Shown: positions 53,958 through 62,546 of the stretch, in pieces | Numbering within the stretch: position 1 is the first letter of the stretch | How the letters are laid out: each line of letters starts with the position of its first letter | Assembly (NCBI RefSeq): GCF_007679035.1 | Contig: NZ_VEFR01000002.1 | Location: 413,245 to 477,244, forward strand | Direction: 5' to 3' | Length of the DNA: 64,000 nucleotides | From: Agrococcus jejuensis | GTDB lineage: Bacteria > Actinomycetota > Actinomycetes > Actinomycetales > Microbacteriaceae | Notes under the pieces: model-generated | The model's input: only the letters and a program-made list of their open reading frames with translations | Database searches by the model: none | What the model was told of the DNA's origin: nothing | Position numbers and translations under genes: made by a program

Positions 53958-53995
53958 GCTCTTTCGAGGCTCGCGTCGCTCGCACCTCGAGGAGC
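53958..53995 (-). repeat. Palindromic dispersed repeat, family 1, copy E
   Basis: This 38-bp copy runs GCTCTTTCGAGGCTCGCGTC then GCTCGCACCTCGAGGAGC. The central GCTTCGC of copy D is GCGTCGC here, and one arm base is lost. Confidence 0.8.
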
Positions 53996-54103
53996 GACCC
54001 TGAGGAACCCACGGCAACACGCCCTGCCGAGACGCTCCGGACGCGAGCACCAAGGACGGATGGGCACACGGCCCGCGCCGGAGCGACGCCGGGGGATCCG
54101 CAG

Positions 54104-54132
54104 TTGACGCGCGTTAGTGGATCGCGTACCGT
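54104..54132 (+). promoter_or_regulatory. Promoter of the LacI-type regulator with overlapping operator 1
   Basis: TTGACG (54104-54109) and TACCGT (54127-54132) are separated by 17 bp and fit a sigma-70-type promoter. The palindrome-like TTGACGCGCGTTAG (54104-54117) covers the -35 box and resembles a LacI-family operator with half-sites TRAC and GTTA around GCGC. Confidence 0.65.
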
Positions 54133-54149
54133 GCTCAGCAACACCCTCG

Positions 54150-54163
54150 GTAACGCGGGTTAG
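54150..54163 (+). promoter_or_regulatory. LacI-type operator 2
   Basis: GTAACGCGGGTTAG repeats the operator 1 pattern (TAAC-GCGG-GTTA), 46 bp downstream of it and 23 bp before the regulator's ATG. Two sites flanking the likely transcription start suit autorepression by looping. Confidence 0.6.
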
Positions 54164-54185
54164 TCGATGAAGACGGAGTTAGACC

Positions 54186-55241
54186 ATGAGCGACCACGAC
54201 GCACGGGCGACCAGCGCCACCACGCGCCGCCGTGCCGTGACGATGGCCGACATCGCCCGCGCCGCAGGCGTCAGCCGCACCGCCGTCTCCTTTGCCCTCA
54301 ACGGCACCGACGCCGCGATCCCCGACGCCACGCGCCACCGCATCCAGGCCGTCGCCGCCGACCTCGGCTACCGCCCGAACGCCGCCGCCCGCGCGCTCGC
54401 CAACCAGCGCACCGGCTGGTTCGGCCTCGTCACCGAGATCGTCACGGCCCCCTTCGCCGTCGACATCGTGAAGGGCGCGCAGGCACGCGCCTGGGAGTCC
54501 GGCAGCTTCCTGCTCATCGCCCCCAGCGAGGAGGAGCAGGCGATGGAGACGCTCGCGATCGAGAAGCTGCTCGAGCAGCGCGTCGAGGGCATCATCATCG
54601 CCGCCACCTGGCACCGCGGCATCCGCGTGCCCGCCAACGCACACGACGTGCCGTGCGTGCTCGTGAACTGCTTCGACCTCGACGGTCGCCTGCCGAGCAT
54701 CGTGCCCGACGAGCGCGCCGGCGGGCGCACCGCAGCCCGGTCGCTGCTCGAGGCCGGCCACGAGCGCATCGGCCACATCACCCTCTCCCCCGGCATCGCC
54801 GCGACCCTCGGCCGCCTCGAGGGCCTGCGCGACGCGATGCGCGATGCCGGTCTCGAGCTCGACGAGACCCTGGTCGAGCCCAGCGACGGCAACGCCGACG
54901 GCGGCTACGAGGCCGCCTGCCGCCTGCTCGACCACCCGAACCCGCCCACCGCGATCTTCTGCGGCAACGACCGCGTCGCCATGGGCGCGTACGACGCCAT
55001 CAAGGAGCGCGGCCTGCGCATCCCCGAGGACATCTCGGTCGTCGGCTTCGACGACCAGGAGATCCTCGCAGGCTACCTGCGGCCGGGCCTCACGACCGTC
55101 GCCCTCCCCTTCGAGGAGATGGGCGCCGCCGGGGTGAGCATGCTCGCCTCGCTGGCAGCGGGCGAGACGATCGACGACCCACGGGTCGAGATCGCCTGCC
55201 CGCTGCGCTCGCGCTCGTCCATCGGCATGCGACGCCGGTGA
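54186..55241 (+). CDS. LacI family transcriptional regulator of the fructan cluster
   Basis: This 351-residue LacI/GalR regulator has a helix-turn-helix at residues about 17-65 ([40 protein letters not shown]) and a periplasmic-binding-like ligand domain. That domain includes [40 protein letters not shown] and [20 protein letters not shown]. It should repress the downstream transporter and GH32 genes until a sugar is bound. GGAG lies 7 bp before the ATG. It is first in the cluster, with two operator-like palindromes upstream; the ligand is probably a fructose-containing sugar, by context only. Confidence 0.9.
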   Translation: MSDHDARATSATTRRRAVTMADIARAAGVSRTAVSFALNGTDAAIPDATRHRIQAVAADLGYRPNAAARALANQRTGWFGLVTEIVTAPFAVDIVKGAQARAWESGSFLLIAPSEEEQAMETLAIEKLLEQRVEGIIIAATWHRGIRVPANAHDVPCVLVNCFDLDGRLPSIVPDERAGGRTAARSLLEAGHERIGHITLSPGIAATLGRLEGLRDAMRDAGLELDETLVEPSDGNADGGYEAACRLLDHPNPPTAIFCGNDRVAMGAYDAIKERGLRIPEDISVVGFDDQEILAGYLRPGLTTVALPFEEMGAAGVSMLASLAAGETIDDPRVEIACPLRSRSSIGMRRR

Positions 55242-55293
55242 TCGAGCGAATCCCCACCGAAGCGAACTCCACGAACGCCAGAGAGAGAACACC

Positions 55294-56952
55294 ATGACCC
55301 TACCCATCAGGCGGCGCGCCGTCACCGTGCTCGGCATCGGCGCCGCAGCCGCCATCGCGCTCTCGGGCTGCACCGCATCCGGCACCGGCGCCGGATCCGG
55401 CGAGGCCATGCTCACGATCCCCCGCGAGGACATGGGCACCTTCAGCCAGAACTTCAACCCGTTCTCGCCGACCGCAGCGCCCATGACGCAGCAGGCGATC
55501 TACGAGTCGATGCTCGTCTACAACCCCGCGAACGGCGAGACCGTGCCGTGGCTCGCCGAGTCGTGGGAGACGAGCGCCGACGGCCTCACCCAGACCTTCG
55601 ACCTGCGTGACGACGTCAGCTGGTCCGACGGCGAGGCGTTCACGGCCGACGACGTCGTGTTCACCTTCGGTCTGCAGCGCGAGCTGCTCGGCGGCTTCGA
55701 CTACCTCGCCGACGTGCAGGCGGTCGACGACGACACCGTGCAGTTCACCCTCGCGAGCGCGTTCAGCCCCGCGCTGTTCGAGCTCGGCCAGCAGATCCTC
55801 GTGCCCGAGCACGTGTGGGCGCAGCAGGACGACCCGGCCAACTTCGAGAACCCCGAGCCCGTCGGCACCGGCCCCTACACCGAGGTGTCGAACTTCCAGG
55901 CGCAGTCGTTCGACCTGCTGCCCAACCCCGACTACTGGCAGGACGACGCGCAGCACATCGCGGGCATCCGCATGCTCGCCTTCGCAGGCAACGACGGCGC
56001 GAACCTCGCCGCCATCAACGGCGACGTCGACTGGGCACCGCAGTACATCCCCAACATCCAGACCGCGTTCATCGACCGCGACCCCGAGCAGCGCCACTAC
56101 TGGTTCCCGCCCACCGGCGCGATGATCAACTGGCAGCTCAACACGACGCTGCCGATGTTCTCGGATGCGCGGGTGCGGCAGGCGCTGTCGATGGCGCTCG
56201 ACCGCGAGCAGATCGTCGACGTCGGCATGTCGGGCTACACGACGGCTGCCGACTGCACCGGCCTGTCGGGCGCGTACGACGCGTGGCGCGACGACGCGAT
56301 CGTCGACGCCTGCGACTGGACGACGCTCGACCTCGACGCCGCCGGCGCCCTGCTCGACGAGGCCGGCTACGTCGCCGGCGCCGACGGGCAGCGCACGACC
56401 CCCGACGGGCAGCCGTTCGCGTTCGACATCTCCGTGGGCTCCACCTCGAGCGACTGGCTGTCGGTGGCGAACATCATCGCCCAGAACCTCGGCGAGCTCG
56501 GCATCGAGGCGAGCGTCGACTCCCCCGACTGGGCCTCGGTCGTCGCCGGCTACGAGACCGGCGAGTTCGAGACCGGCATCGTGTGGAGCGCCGCAGCCCC
56601 CACGCCGTACCAGTTCTATCGGAACGTCATGTCGACGGAGTCCGTGAAGCCGGTGGGCGAGCAGACCTTCGACAACTACCACCGGTTCGGCACCCCCGAG
56701 GCCGATGCGCTGCTCGCCGACTTCGCCGCCGCGAGCGACGGCGCCGGCCAGAGCGCCGCGATCGACGGCCTGCAGCAGCTGTTCGCCGACGAGGCACCCG
56801 TCGTGCCGCTGTTCTCGGGCCCCGAGTGGGGCGCGTACACGACCGAGCGCTTCACGGGCTGGCCGACCGAGGACGACCCGTACGCCACCCTCTCGACGCG
56901 CGCACCCACCACGGTGCTCGTGCTCACCACGCTGCAGCCCGTCGAGGGCTGA
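55294..56952 (+). CDS. Family 5 ABC transporter substrate-binding lipoprotein
   Basis: This 552-residue protein has a lipobox signal (VLGIGAAAAIALSGCTASG) and the family 5 (oligopeptide/nickel type) binding-protein fold. Blocks include AMTQQAIYESMLVYNPANGE, TFDLRDDVSWSDGEAFTADD, VVFTFGLQRELLGG and VRQALSMALDREQIVDVGMS. Family 5 proteins bind peptides, but some bind oligosaccharides. Next to two GH32 enzymes and a LacI regulator, a fructo-oligosaccharide ligand is the better guess here. It is the first transporter gene, 52 bp after the regulator. Confidence 0.88.
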   Translation: MTLPIRRRAVTVLGIGAAAAIALSGCTASGTGAGSGEAMLTIPREDMGTFSQNFNPFSPTAAPMTQQAIYESMLVYNPANGETVPWLAESWETSADGLTQTFDLRDDVSWSDGEAFTADDVVFTFGLQRELLGGFDYLADVQAVDDDTVQFTLASAFSPALFELGQQILVPEHVWAQQDDPANFENPEPVGTGPYTEVSNFQAQSFDLLPNPDYWQDDAQHIAGIRMLAFAGNDGANLAAINGDVDWAPQYIPNIQTAFIDRDPEQRHYWFPPTGAMINWQLNTTLPMFSDARVRQALSMALDREQIVDVGMSGYTTAADCTGLSGAYDAWRDDAIVDACDWTTLDLDAAGALLDEAGYVAGADGQRTTPDGQPFAFDISVGSTSSDWLSVANIIAQNLGELGIEASVDSPDWASVVAGYETGEFETGIVWSAAAPTPYQFYRNVMSTESVKPVGEQTFDNYHRFGTPEADALLADFAAASDGAGQSAAIDGLQQLFADEAPVVPLFSGPEWGAYTTERFTGWPTEDDPYATLSTRAPTTVLVLTTLQPVEG

Positions 56953-56964
56953 CTCTCGCTGATC

Positions 56965-57011
56965 GGGCAGCAGTGGCTCGCCGCACGGCGTGTCGGGAAC
57001 CACTGCTGCCC
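56965..57011 (+). other. Intercistronic mRNA hairpin between binding protein and permease
   Basis: Perfect 12-bp arms GGGCAGCAGTGG (56965-56976) and CCACTGCTGCCC (57000-57011) enclose a 23-base loop, and a third partial copy, AATGCTGCCCAATCAC, follows. It lies 12 bp after the binding-protein stop. Such hairpins usually protect the upstream mRNA so that the binding protein is made in excess over the permeases. Confidence 0.75.
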
Positions 57012-57060
57012 AATCGGGTCCCAATGCTGCCCAATCACCACACTCCGTGAGGAGCACGTC

Positions 57061-58038
57061 ATGCGCTTCATCCTCCGCAGGATCGGGTTCTACCTGCTGG
57101 CCTTCTGGGTCTCGATCACGCTGAACTTCCTGCTGCCCAGGCTCATGCCCGGCGACCCCGTCACGCGCATGCTCTCCCGCTCGCAGCAGCGGCTCGAGCC
57201 GCAGCAGATCGAGGCGCTGCAGCAGATGCTCGGCGTCAACGGCGGGCCCTGGTGGCAGGAGTACCCCGACTACCTGCGGCGCGTGCTCACCGGCGACTTC
57301 GGCGTCTCCATCTCGCGCTTCCCCACGCCCGTGACCGAGGTCATCGCGCAGCAGCTGCCGTGGACGCTGCTGCTCGGCGGCGTCTCGCTCGTCATCGCCG
57401 TCGTGCTCGGCAACCTGCTGGGCATCCTCGCCGCATGGCGTCGCGGCGGCCTGCTCGACTCCGTCGCACCGCCGCTGCTCGTCTTCATCGGCTCGTTCCC
57501 CTACTTCTGGCTCGCGATGGGAGCCCTCTACCTCTTCGGCGTCATGCTCGGTTGGGCACCGCTGCGCCACGCGTTCAGCGTCGGTCTCACCCCCTCGTGG
57601 GATCCGACGTTCATCGGCGACGTCGCCGCGCACCTCGTGCTGCCCGCGCTGTCGATCGTGCTCGTCTCGATCGGCGGATGGATGCTCGGCATGCGCAACA
57701 CGATGATCGCCACGAACGCCGAGGACTACATCCTCATGGCGGAGGCGAAGGGCCTCAGCCCCTCGCGCATCATGCTGCGCTACGGCGCCCGCAACGCGCT
57801 GCTGCCGAGCGTCACCTCCATCGGCATGAGCATCGGCTTCATCGTCGGCGGCGCCCTGCTCACCGAGGTCGTCTTCGCCTACCCCGGCGTCGGCTACCAG
57901 CTGCTCGCCGCCGTGCAGGGGCTCGACTACCCGCTCATGCAGGGCCTCTTCCTCACGATCACCGCCGCCGTGCTGCTGGCGAACCTGCTCGTCGACCTCG
58001 TCTACGTCCGCCTCGACCCGCGCGTGCGCGTGGCCTGA
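57061..58038 (+). CDS. ABC transporter permease (DppB/OppB type)
   Basis: This 325-residue inner-membrane protein has about six helices and the DppB-type features: an N-terminal helix (FILRRIGFYLLAFWVSITLN), LPRLMPGDPVTRML, and the EAA loop AEDYILMAEAKGLSPSRIML. TEVVFAYPGVGYQLLAAVQG follows. It forms half of the channel with the next gene. GAGGAG lies before the ATG. Confidence 0.92.
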   Translation: MRFILRRIGFYLLAFWVSITLNFLLPRLMPGDPVTRMLSRSQQRLEPQQIEALQQMLGVNGGPWWQEYPDYLRRVLTGDFGVSISRFPTPVTEVIAQQLPWTLLLGGVSLVIAVVLGNLLGILAAWRRGGLLDSVAPPLLVFIGSFPYFWLAMGALYLFGVMLGWAPLRHAFSVGLTPSWDPTFIGDVAAHLVLPALSIVLVSIGGWMLGMRNTMIATNAEDYILMAEAKGLSPSRIMLRYGARNALLPSVTSIGMSIGFIVGGALLTEVVFAYPGVGYQLLAAVQGLDYPLMQGLFLTITAAVLLANLLVDLVYVRLDPRVRVA

Positions 58039-58051
58039 GAGGAGCCCACCC

Positions 58052-59071
58052 ATGTCGATCCAGAGCCCCGAGTCGCTCGCCCACGCCGCCGCCGTGCGCG
58101 ACGCCGCCGAGCCGCCCAGCACCCGCTCCATCGCCACGCGCCCGCCCGAGCGGCGACCGAGGGCGCGCGGTCGGCAGCTGCTGCGCCTGCTGCGCGCGCT
58201 CTCGCGCAACGGCAAGGCCGTCGCCGGCCTCGTCATCCTGCTCGTGTTCGTCGCCCTCGCGCTCGCCGCACCGTTGCTCTTCCCCGGCGACCCGTCGCGC
58301 ATCGGCTCGGGCGGCGCGACGCCGCCGAGCGCCGAGCACCTGCTGGGCACGACCGCCAAGGGGCAGGACGTGCTGGCCCTCACCATCTGGGGCGCCCGGT
58401 CGAGCCTGCTCGTCGGCTTCGTCGCCGGCGTGCTCTCGACGATCGTCGGCATCGTCGTGGGCCTCACGAGCGCGTTCTTCGGCAAGCGCGTCGACGACGC
58501 CCTCTCGCTCGTCACCAACGTCTTCCTGCTCATCCCCGGCCTGCCGCTGCTCGTGCTGCTCGCCGCCTTCCTGCCCGCCGGCCTCGGCACGGTCATCGCC
58601 GTGCTCGTGATCACCGGATGGGCGGGCAGCGCCCGCGTGCTGCGCGCGCAGGGGATGTCGATCCGCGGCAAGGACTACGTCGGCGCCGCCATCACCTCCG
58701 GCGAGCGCCCACTGCGCATCATGCTGCGCGAGATGCTGCCGAACATGGCGTCGATCGTCATGACGACGCTGCTCGCCTGCGTCATCGGCGCGATCGGCGC
58801 ACAGGCGGGCCTCGAGTTCCTCGGCCTCGGCGACGCGAACACGCTGTCGTGGGGCACGAACCTCTTCTGGGCCTCGAGCGACGGCGCGCTCATGATCGGC
58901 CAGTGGTGGATCTTCGTGCCGTCGGGCCTCGCCATCGCGCTCGTCGCCTTCGCGCTCGCGCTGTGCAACTACGCGGTCGACGAGGTCACGAACCCCCGCC
59001 TCCGCCGTCCGCGCACCGCGCGCTCGGCCACCGCCCCCACGACCGTCGCCAGGAAGGAGGACGCCCGATGA
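58052..59071 (+). CDS. ABC transporter permease (DppC/OppC type)
   Basis: This 339-residue permease has an N-terminal cytoplasmic tail, a first helix (AGLVILLVFVALALAAPLLF), the DppC-type LLGTTAKGQDVLALTIWGAR, and the EAA loop GKDYVGAAITSGERPLRIML. GLEFLGLGDANTLSWG completes the signature. The start is 13 bp after the first permease gene, with GAGAGGAG upstream. Its stop overlaps the following ATPase start as ATGA. Confidence 0.92.
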   Translation: MSIQSPESLAHAAAVRDAAEPPSTRSIATRPPERRPRARGRQLLRLLRALSRNGKAVAGLVILLVFVALALAAPLLFPGDPSRIGSGGATPPSAEHLLGTTAKGQDVLALTIWGARSSLLVGFVAGVLSTIVGIVVGLTSAFFGKRVDDALSLVTNVFLLIPGLPLLVLLAAFLPAGLGTVIAVLVITGWAGSARVLRAQGMSIRGKDYVGAAITSGERPLRIMLREMLPNMASIVMTTLLACVIGAIGAQAGLEFLGLGDANTLSWGTNLFWASSDGALMIGQWWIFVPSGLAIALVAFALALCNYAVDEVTNPRLRRPRTARSATAPTTVARKEDAR

Positions 59072-59973
59072 GCGTGCTCGAGGTGCAGGACCTGACGGTG
59101 GAGTACGTCAGCGACGAACGCTCGGTGCGCGGCGCCGACCGCGTCTCGTTCTCGATCGAGCAGGGCGAGATCCTCGGTCTGGCCGGCGAGTCCGGCTGCG
59201 GCAAGTCGACGTGCGCCAACGCCATCATGCGGCTGCTCAAGGAGCCGGCGCGCATCACCGGCGGCAGCATCCGCTTCGACGGGCACGACGTGCTCGACAT
59301 GGATGCGGCCCGCCTGCGGCAGTGGCGGTGGCGCGAGGTCGCGATGGTGTTCCAGTCGGCGATGAGCTCGCTGAACCCCGTCATGCGCATCGGCGACCAG
59401 CTCGTCGACACGCTGCGCGCCCACGAGCGCATCTCGAGGGCGGATGCGTGGCGTCGCGCCGGCGAGCTGCTCGCGATGGTGCGCATCGACGCCGACCGGC
59501 TGCGCGCCTACCCGCACCAGCTCTCGGGCGGGCAGCGGCAGCGCGTCGTCATCGCGATGGCGTGCGCGCTGCGGCCGCGGCTGCTCATCCTCGACGAGCC
59601 GACGACGGCGCTCGACGTCGTCGTGCAGCAGGAGATCCTGCAGCAGATCCGCGAGCTGCAGCGCGAGCTCGACTTCGCGGTGCTGTTCATCACGCACGAC
59701 ATGTCGCTCATGCTCGAGCTCTCCGACCGCATCGGCATCATGGTCGCCGGCCGCATCGTCGAGCTCGCGCCCGCCGCGACGATCCGCGACGACGCGCGCC
59801 ACCCGTACACGCGGGCGCTCATGGGCGCCTTCCCGCCCATCTCCGGGCCCCGCACGCGCCTGTCGGGCCTCGCGGAGGGCGTGCGCTTCACCGACGTGCC
59901 CGACCTCGTCGAGGTCGCGCCCGGCCATCTCGTCGCGCCCGGCGGCGCACCCATCCAGGAGGAGGCGGCATGA
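59068..59973 (+). CDS. ABC transporter ATP-binding protein (DppD/OppD type)
   Basis: This 301-residue ATPase has Walker A LAGESGCGKSTCANAIMRLL, the Q-loop MVFQSAMSSLNPV, signature QLSGGQRQRVVIAM, Walker B LLILDEPTTALD and switch histidine VLFITHDMS, followed by the oligopeptide-type C-terminal segment ARHPYTRALMGAFPPI. The C-terminal extension is somewhat short and lacks the Fe-S cysteines of some DppD proteins. It is coupled by ATGA overlaps to the genes on both sides. Confidence 0.93.
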   Translation: MSVLEVQDLTVEYVSDERSVRGADRVSFSIEQGEILGLAGESGCGKSTCANAIMRLLKEPARITGGSIRFDGHDVLDMDAARLRQWRWREVAMVFQSAMSSLNPVMRIGDQLVDTLRAHERISRADAWRRAGELLAMVRIDADRLRAYPHQLSGGQRQRVVIAMACALRPRLLILDEPTTALDVVVQQEILQQIRELQRELDFAVLFITHDMSLMLELSDRIGIMVAGRIVELAPAATIRDDARHPYTRALMGAFPPISGPRTRLSGLAEGVRFTDVPDLVEVAPGHLVAPGGAPIQEEAA

Positions 59974-60989
59974 GCGCCATCGCAGACGCCCCGGTCGACG
60001 CGCAGACGCCCGCGCTGCGCATCCGCGGCCTGTCGAAGCGGTTCGGCGGATCGGGCCTCCTGGGCAGGCGCGGCGGCGTCGAGGCGCTGCGCGACGTCGA
60101 CCTGGCGATCGGTCGCGGCGAGATCGTCGCGCTCGTGGGCGAGTCCGGCTCGGGCAAGTCGACGCTCGCGCGCTGCGTCGCACGGCTCGAGCAGCCCACT
60201 ACCGGCGCCATCGAGCTCGACGGCGTCGACGTGCTGCGCACCGAGCGCCGCGGCGCCTCCCGCGGCTACCGCCGCCGCGTGCAGATGGTGTTCCAGGATC
60301 CGTTCGGCTCGCTGAACCCGGCGCACCGCGTCGAGGCGGTGCTCGAGCGCGTGCTGCGGCTGCACGGCACCGGCGGCGACGACGTGCACGAGCGGTGCGC
60401 GACCCTCGTCGAGTCGGTGGGCCTCGATCGGGCCGTGCTCAGCGCCTTCCCGCACGAGCTCTCGGGCGGGCAGCGGCAGCGCATCGCGATCGCGCGCGTG
60501 CTCGCGGTCGAGCCCGACGTCATCCTCGCCGACGAGCCCACGTCGATGCTCGACGTGTCGGTGCGCATCGGCGTGCTCAACCTGCTGTCGAGGCTGCGCG
60601 ACGAGCGCGGCATCGCGGTGCTCTACGTCACGCACGACCTCGCGTCGGCGCGCTACCTCGCCGACCGCATCGTCGTCATGCATCGCGGGCGTCTCGTCGA
60701 GGGCGGCGAGTCGATGGCGCTGCTCGCGCAGCCCGCGCATCCCTACACGCGACTGCTCGTGGGCGCCGTGCCCGACCCCGCGCGCGCCGGCGCTCCCGAC
60801 GGCGACGCCCGTGAGCGCCTGCGCGGCGAGATCGCCGCGTGGACGAGCGCACCCGACCTCGAGCGTCGCACCGTCGACGCCGAGCACGACCACTGGGTGC
60901 TCGCACCCGCCGATCACGACACGCACGCCGCGGCCTCGCCCGCGGCATCGGCGAGCTCCACGGGCTCGCCCCTGGAGGAGCAGCCATGA
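59970..60989 (+). CDS. ABC transporter ATP-binding protein (DppF/OppF type)
   Basis: This 339-residue ATPase has Walker A LVGESGSGKSTLARCVARLE, Q-loop MVFQDPFGSLNP, signature ELSGGQRQRIAIAR, Walker B DVILADEPTSMLDVS and YVTHDLASARYLADRI. It pairs with the upstream ATPase to power the importer. A low-complexity tail of about 70 residues (ending AASPAASASSTGSPLEEQP) extends beyond the family core. The stop overlaps the GH32 start as ATGA. Confidence 0.93.
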   Translation: MSAIADAPVDAQTPALRIRGLSKRFGGSGLLGRRGGVEALRDVDLAIGRGEIVALVGESGSGKSTLARCVARLEQPTTGAIELDGVDVLRTERRGASRGYRRRVQMVFQDPFGSLNPAHRVEAVLERVLRLHGTGGDDVHERCATLVESVGLDRAVLSAFPHELSGGQRQRIAIARVLAVEPDVILADEPTSMLDVSVRIGVLNLLSRLRDERGIAVLYVTHDLASARYLADRIVVMHRGRLVEGGESMALLAQPAHPYTRLLVGAVPDPARAGAPDGDARERLRGEIAAWTSAPDLERRTVDAEHDHWVLAPADHDTHAAASPAASASSTGSPLEEQP

Positions 60990-62476
60990 CCGACACGACC
61001 CTTCGCGCCGACGCGCTGCTCGAGGCGGCGCGCGCCGACCGGCTGCGCCCGACCTTCCACGTCACCGCGCCTGCGGGATGGCTCAACGACCCCAACGGCG
61101 TCGCGCAGGTCGCCGGCACGCACCACCTCTTCTACCAGCACAACCCCGACGGGGCCGTGCACCACCGCATCCACTGGGCGCACGCCGTGAGCGACGACCT
61201 CGTGCACTGGCGCGACGCGCCCATCGCGCTGCGACCCGGCGACGGCGCCGACGACGACGGCTGCTGGTCGGGCGTGCTCGTCGACGACGACGGCACGCCG
61301 ACCATCGTCTACTCGGGCCGGTCGGGCACGCAGGAGCTGCCGTGCGTGGCCGTCGGCTCGGCCGACCTCGAGCGGTGGACGCCGTTGCCGCAGCCGGTGA
61401 TCACGGCGCCGCCCGCCGGCGACCTCACCGCCTACCGCGACCACTGCGTGTGGCGCGAGGGCGGCACGTGGCGGCAGCTCGTCGGCTCCGGCGTGCGCGG
61501 CGAGGGCGGCTGCGCCTTCCTCTACGAGTCCGACGACCTGCGCGACTGGCGGCTGCTCGGCTCCCTCGCCACCCTGCCCGCCGGCATCCCCGACCTCGAC
61601 GATCCCGACTGGACCGGCACGATGTGGGAGTGCGTCGACCTCTTCCGGCTGCTGCCGGGCGACGACGCCGGCACCGCCGCGACCGGGGCCCCCGACGGCA
61701 CGAGCGGCGACCTGCACGCCCTCGTCTTCTCGGCATGGCACGAGGGCGCCACGCTCCAGCCGCTCGTCGCGCTCGGCCGCTACGACGGCGCCCACCTGAG
61801 GATCGAGCGCGTGCAGCGCCTCGACCTCGGCAGGCGGCACGCGTACGCGCCGCAGACGTACCGCGACGAGGCCGGCCGTCGCATCCTCTGGTCGTGGATG
61901 CAGGAGGGCCGCACCGACGAGGCGATGCAGGAGGCCGGCTGGTCGGGCGCGATGGCCCTGCCCCGCACGCTGTGGCTCGACCACGACGGCATCGTGCGGC
62001 AGGAGCCCGTGCCCGAGCTCGCGGTGCTGCGGGGCGAGCCGCTCGCCGACTGGTCGGGCGACGCGCTCGACGTCGAGGTGGATGCGGTCGTCGGCGAGGG
62101 CGAGCGCCTGGCGCTCGACGTGCTCGCGACCGACGACGGCGCCGAGGCGACGACCGTCGTCGTCGAGCGCGTCGACGGCGCGCTGCGGCTCATCCTCGAC
62201 CGATCCCGCGCATCCGCCGACGCGACGACCGATCGGTCGACGCTGCGCGGGCCCGTGCCGACGCGGGCCGGCGACGGCGACGTCGTGCGACTGCGCGTGG
62301 TCGTCGACCGCTCGTCGGTCGAGGCGTTCTGCGAGGGCATCGCGCTGACCGCGCGCGTGTACCCGACGCGCACCGACGCGACGCGCGCCCGCATCGGCGG
62401 CGACGCGAGCGTCGCGCGAGCGATCGCCTGGCCGATGGCGGGCGCCGAGCAGCCGGAGCGCGAGCTGCGGCGATGA
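60986..62476 (+). CDS. Cytoplasmic GH32 fructosidase (sucrose/fructan hydrolase) with altered RDP motif
   Basis: This 496-residue glycoside hydrolase family 32 enzyme has the nucleophile motif GWLNDPNGVAQV, GCWSGVLVDDDGTPTIVYSG, and MWECVDLFRL, where the EC glutamate is the acid/base. A C-terminal beta-sandwich includes VDRSSVEAFCEGIALTARVY. It should hydrolyse beta-fructosidic bonds in imported sucrose or fructo-oligosaccharides; no signal peptide is present. The normally conserved RDP motif reads YRDHCVW (RDH), which is unusual and may shift substrate preference. It is translationally coupled to the transporter ATPase. Confidence 0.92.
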   Translation: MTDTTLRADALLEAARADRLRPTFHVTAPAGWLNDPNGVAQVAGTHHLFYQHNPDGAVHHRIHWAHAVSDDLVHWRDAPIALRPGDGADDDGCWSGVLVDDDGTPTIVYSGRSGTQELPCVAVGSADLERWTPLPQPVITAPPAGDLTAYRDHCVWREGGTWRQLVGSGVRGEGGCAFLYESDDLRDWRLLGSLATLPAGIPDLDDPDWTGTMWECVDLFRLLPGDDAGTAATGAPDGTSGDLHALVFSAWHEGATLQPLVALGRYDGAHLRIERVQRLDLGRRHAYAPQTYRDEAGRRILWSWMQEGRTDEAMQEAGWSGAMALPRTLWLDHDGIVRQEPVPELAVLRGEPLADWSGDALDVEVDAVVGEGERLALDVLATDDGAEATTVVVERVDGALRLILDRSRASADATTDRSTLRGPVPTRAGDGDVVRLRVVVDRSSVEAFCEGIALTARVYPTRTDATRARIGGDASVARAIAWPMAGAEQPERELRR

Positions 62477-62546
62477 CCGGGGGCCACCGCCCCACCGAGC
62501 ACGACCGACCGTCCGCAGCGTCGCGGACGCACCCCGAGGAGGAGCG

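Noticed and set aside
55300..58671. A 1123-codon minus-strand frame opposite the ABC transporter genes
   Set aside because: It is an antisense shadow of well-identified binding-protein and permease genes.
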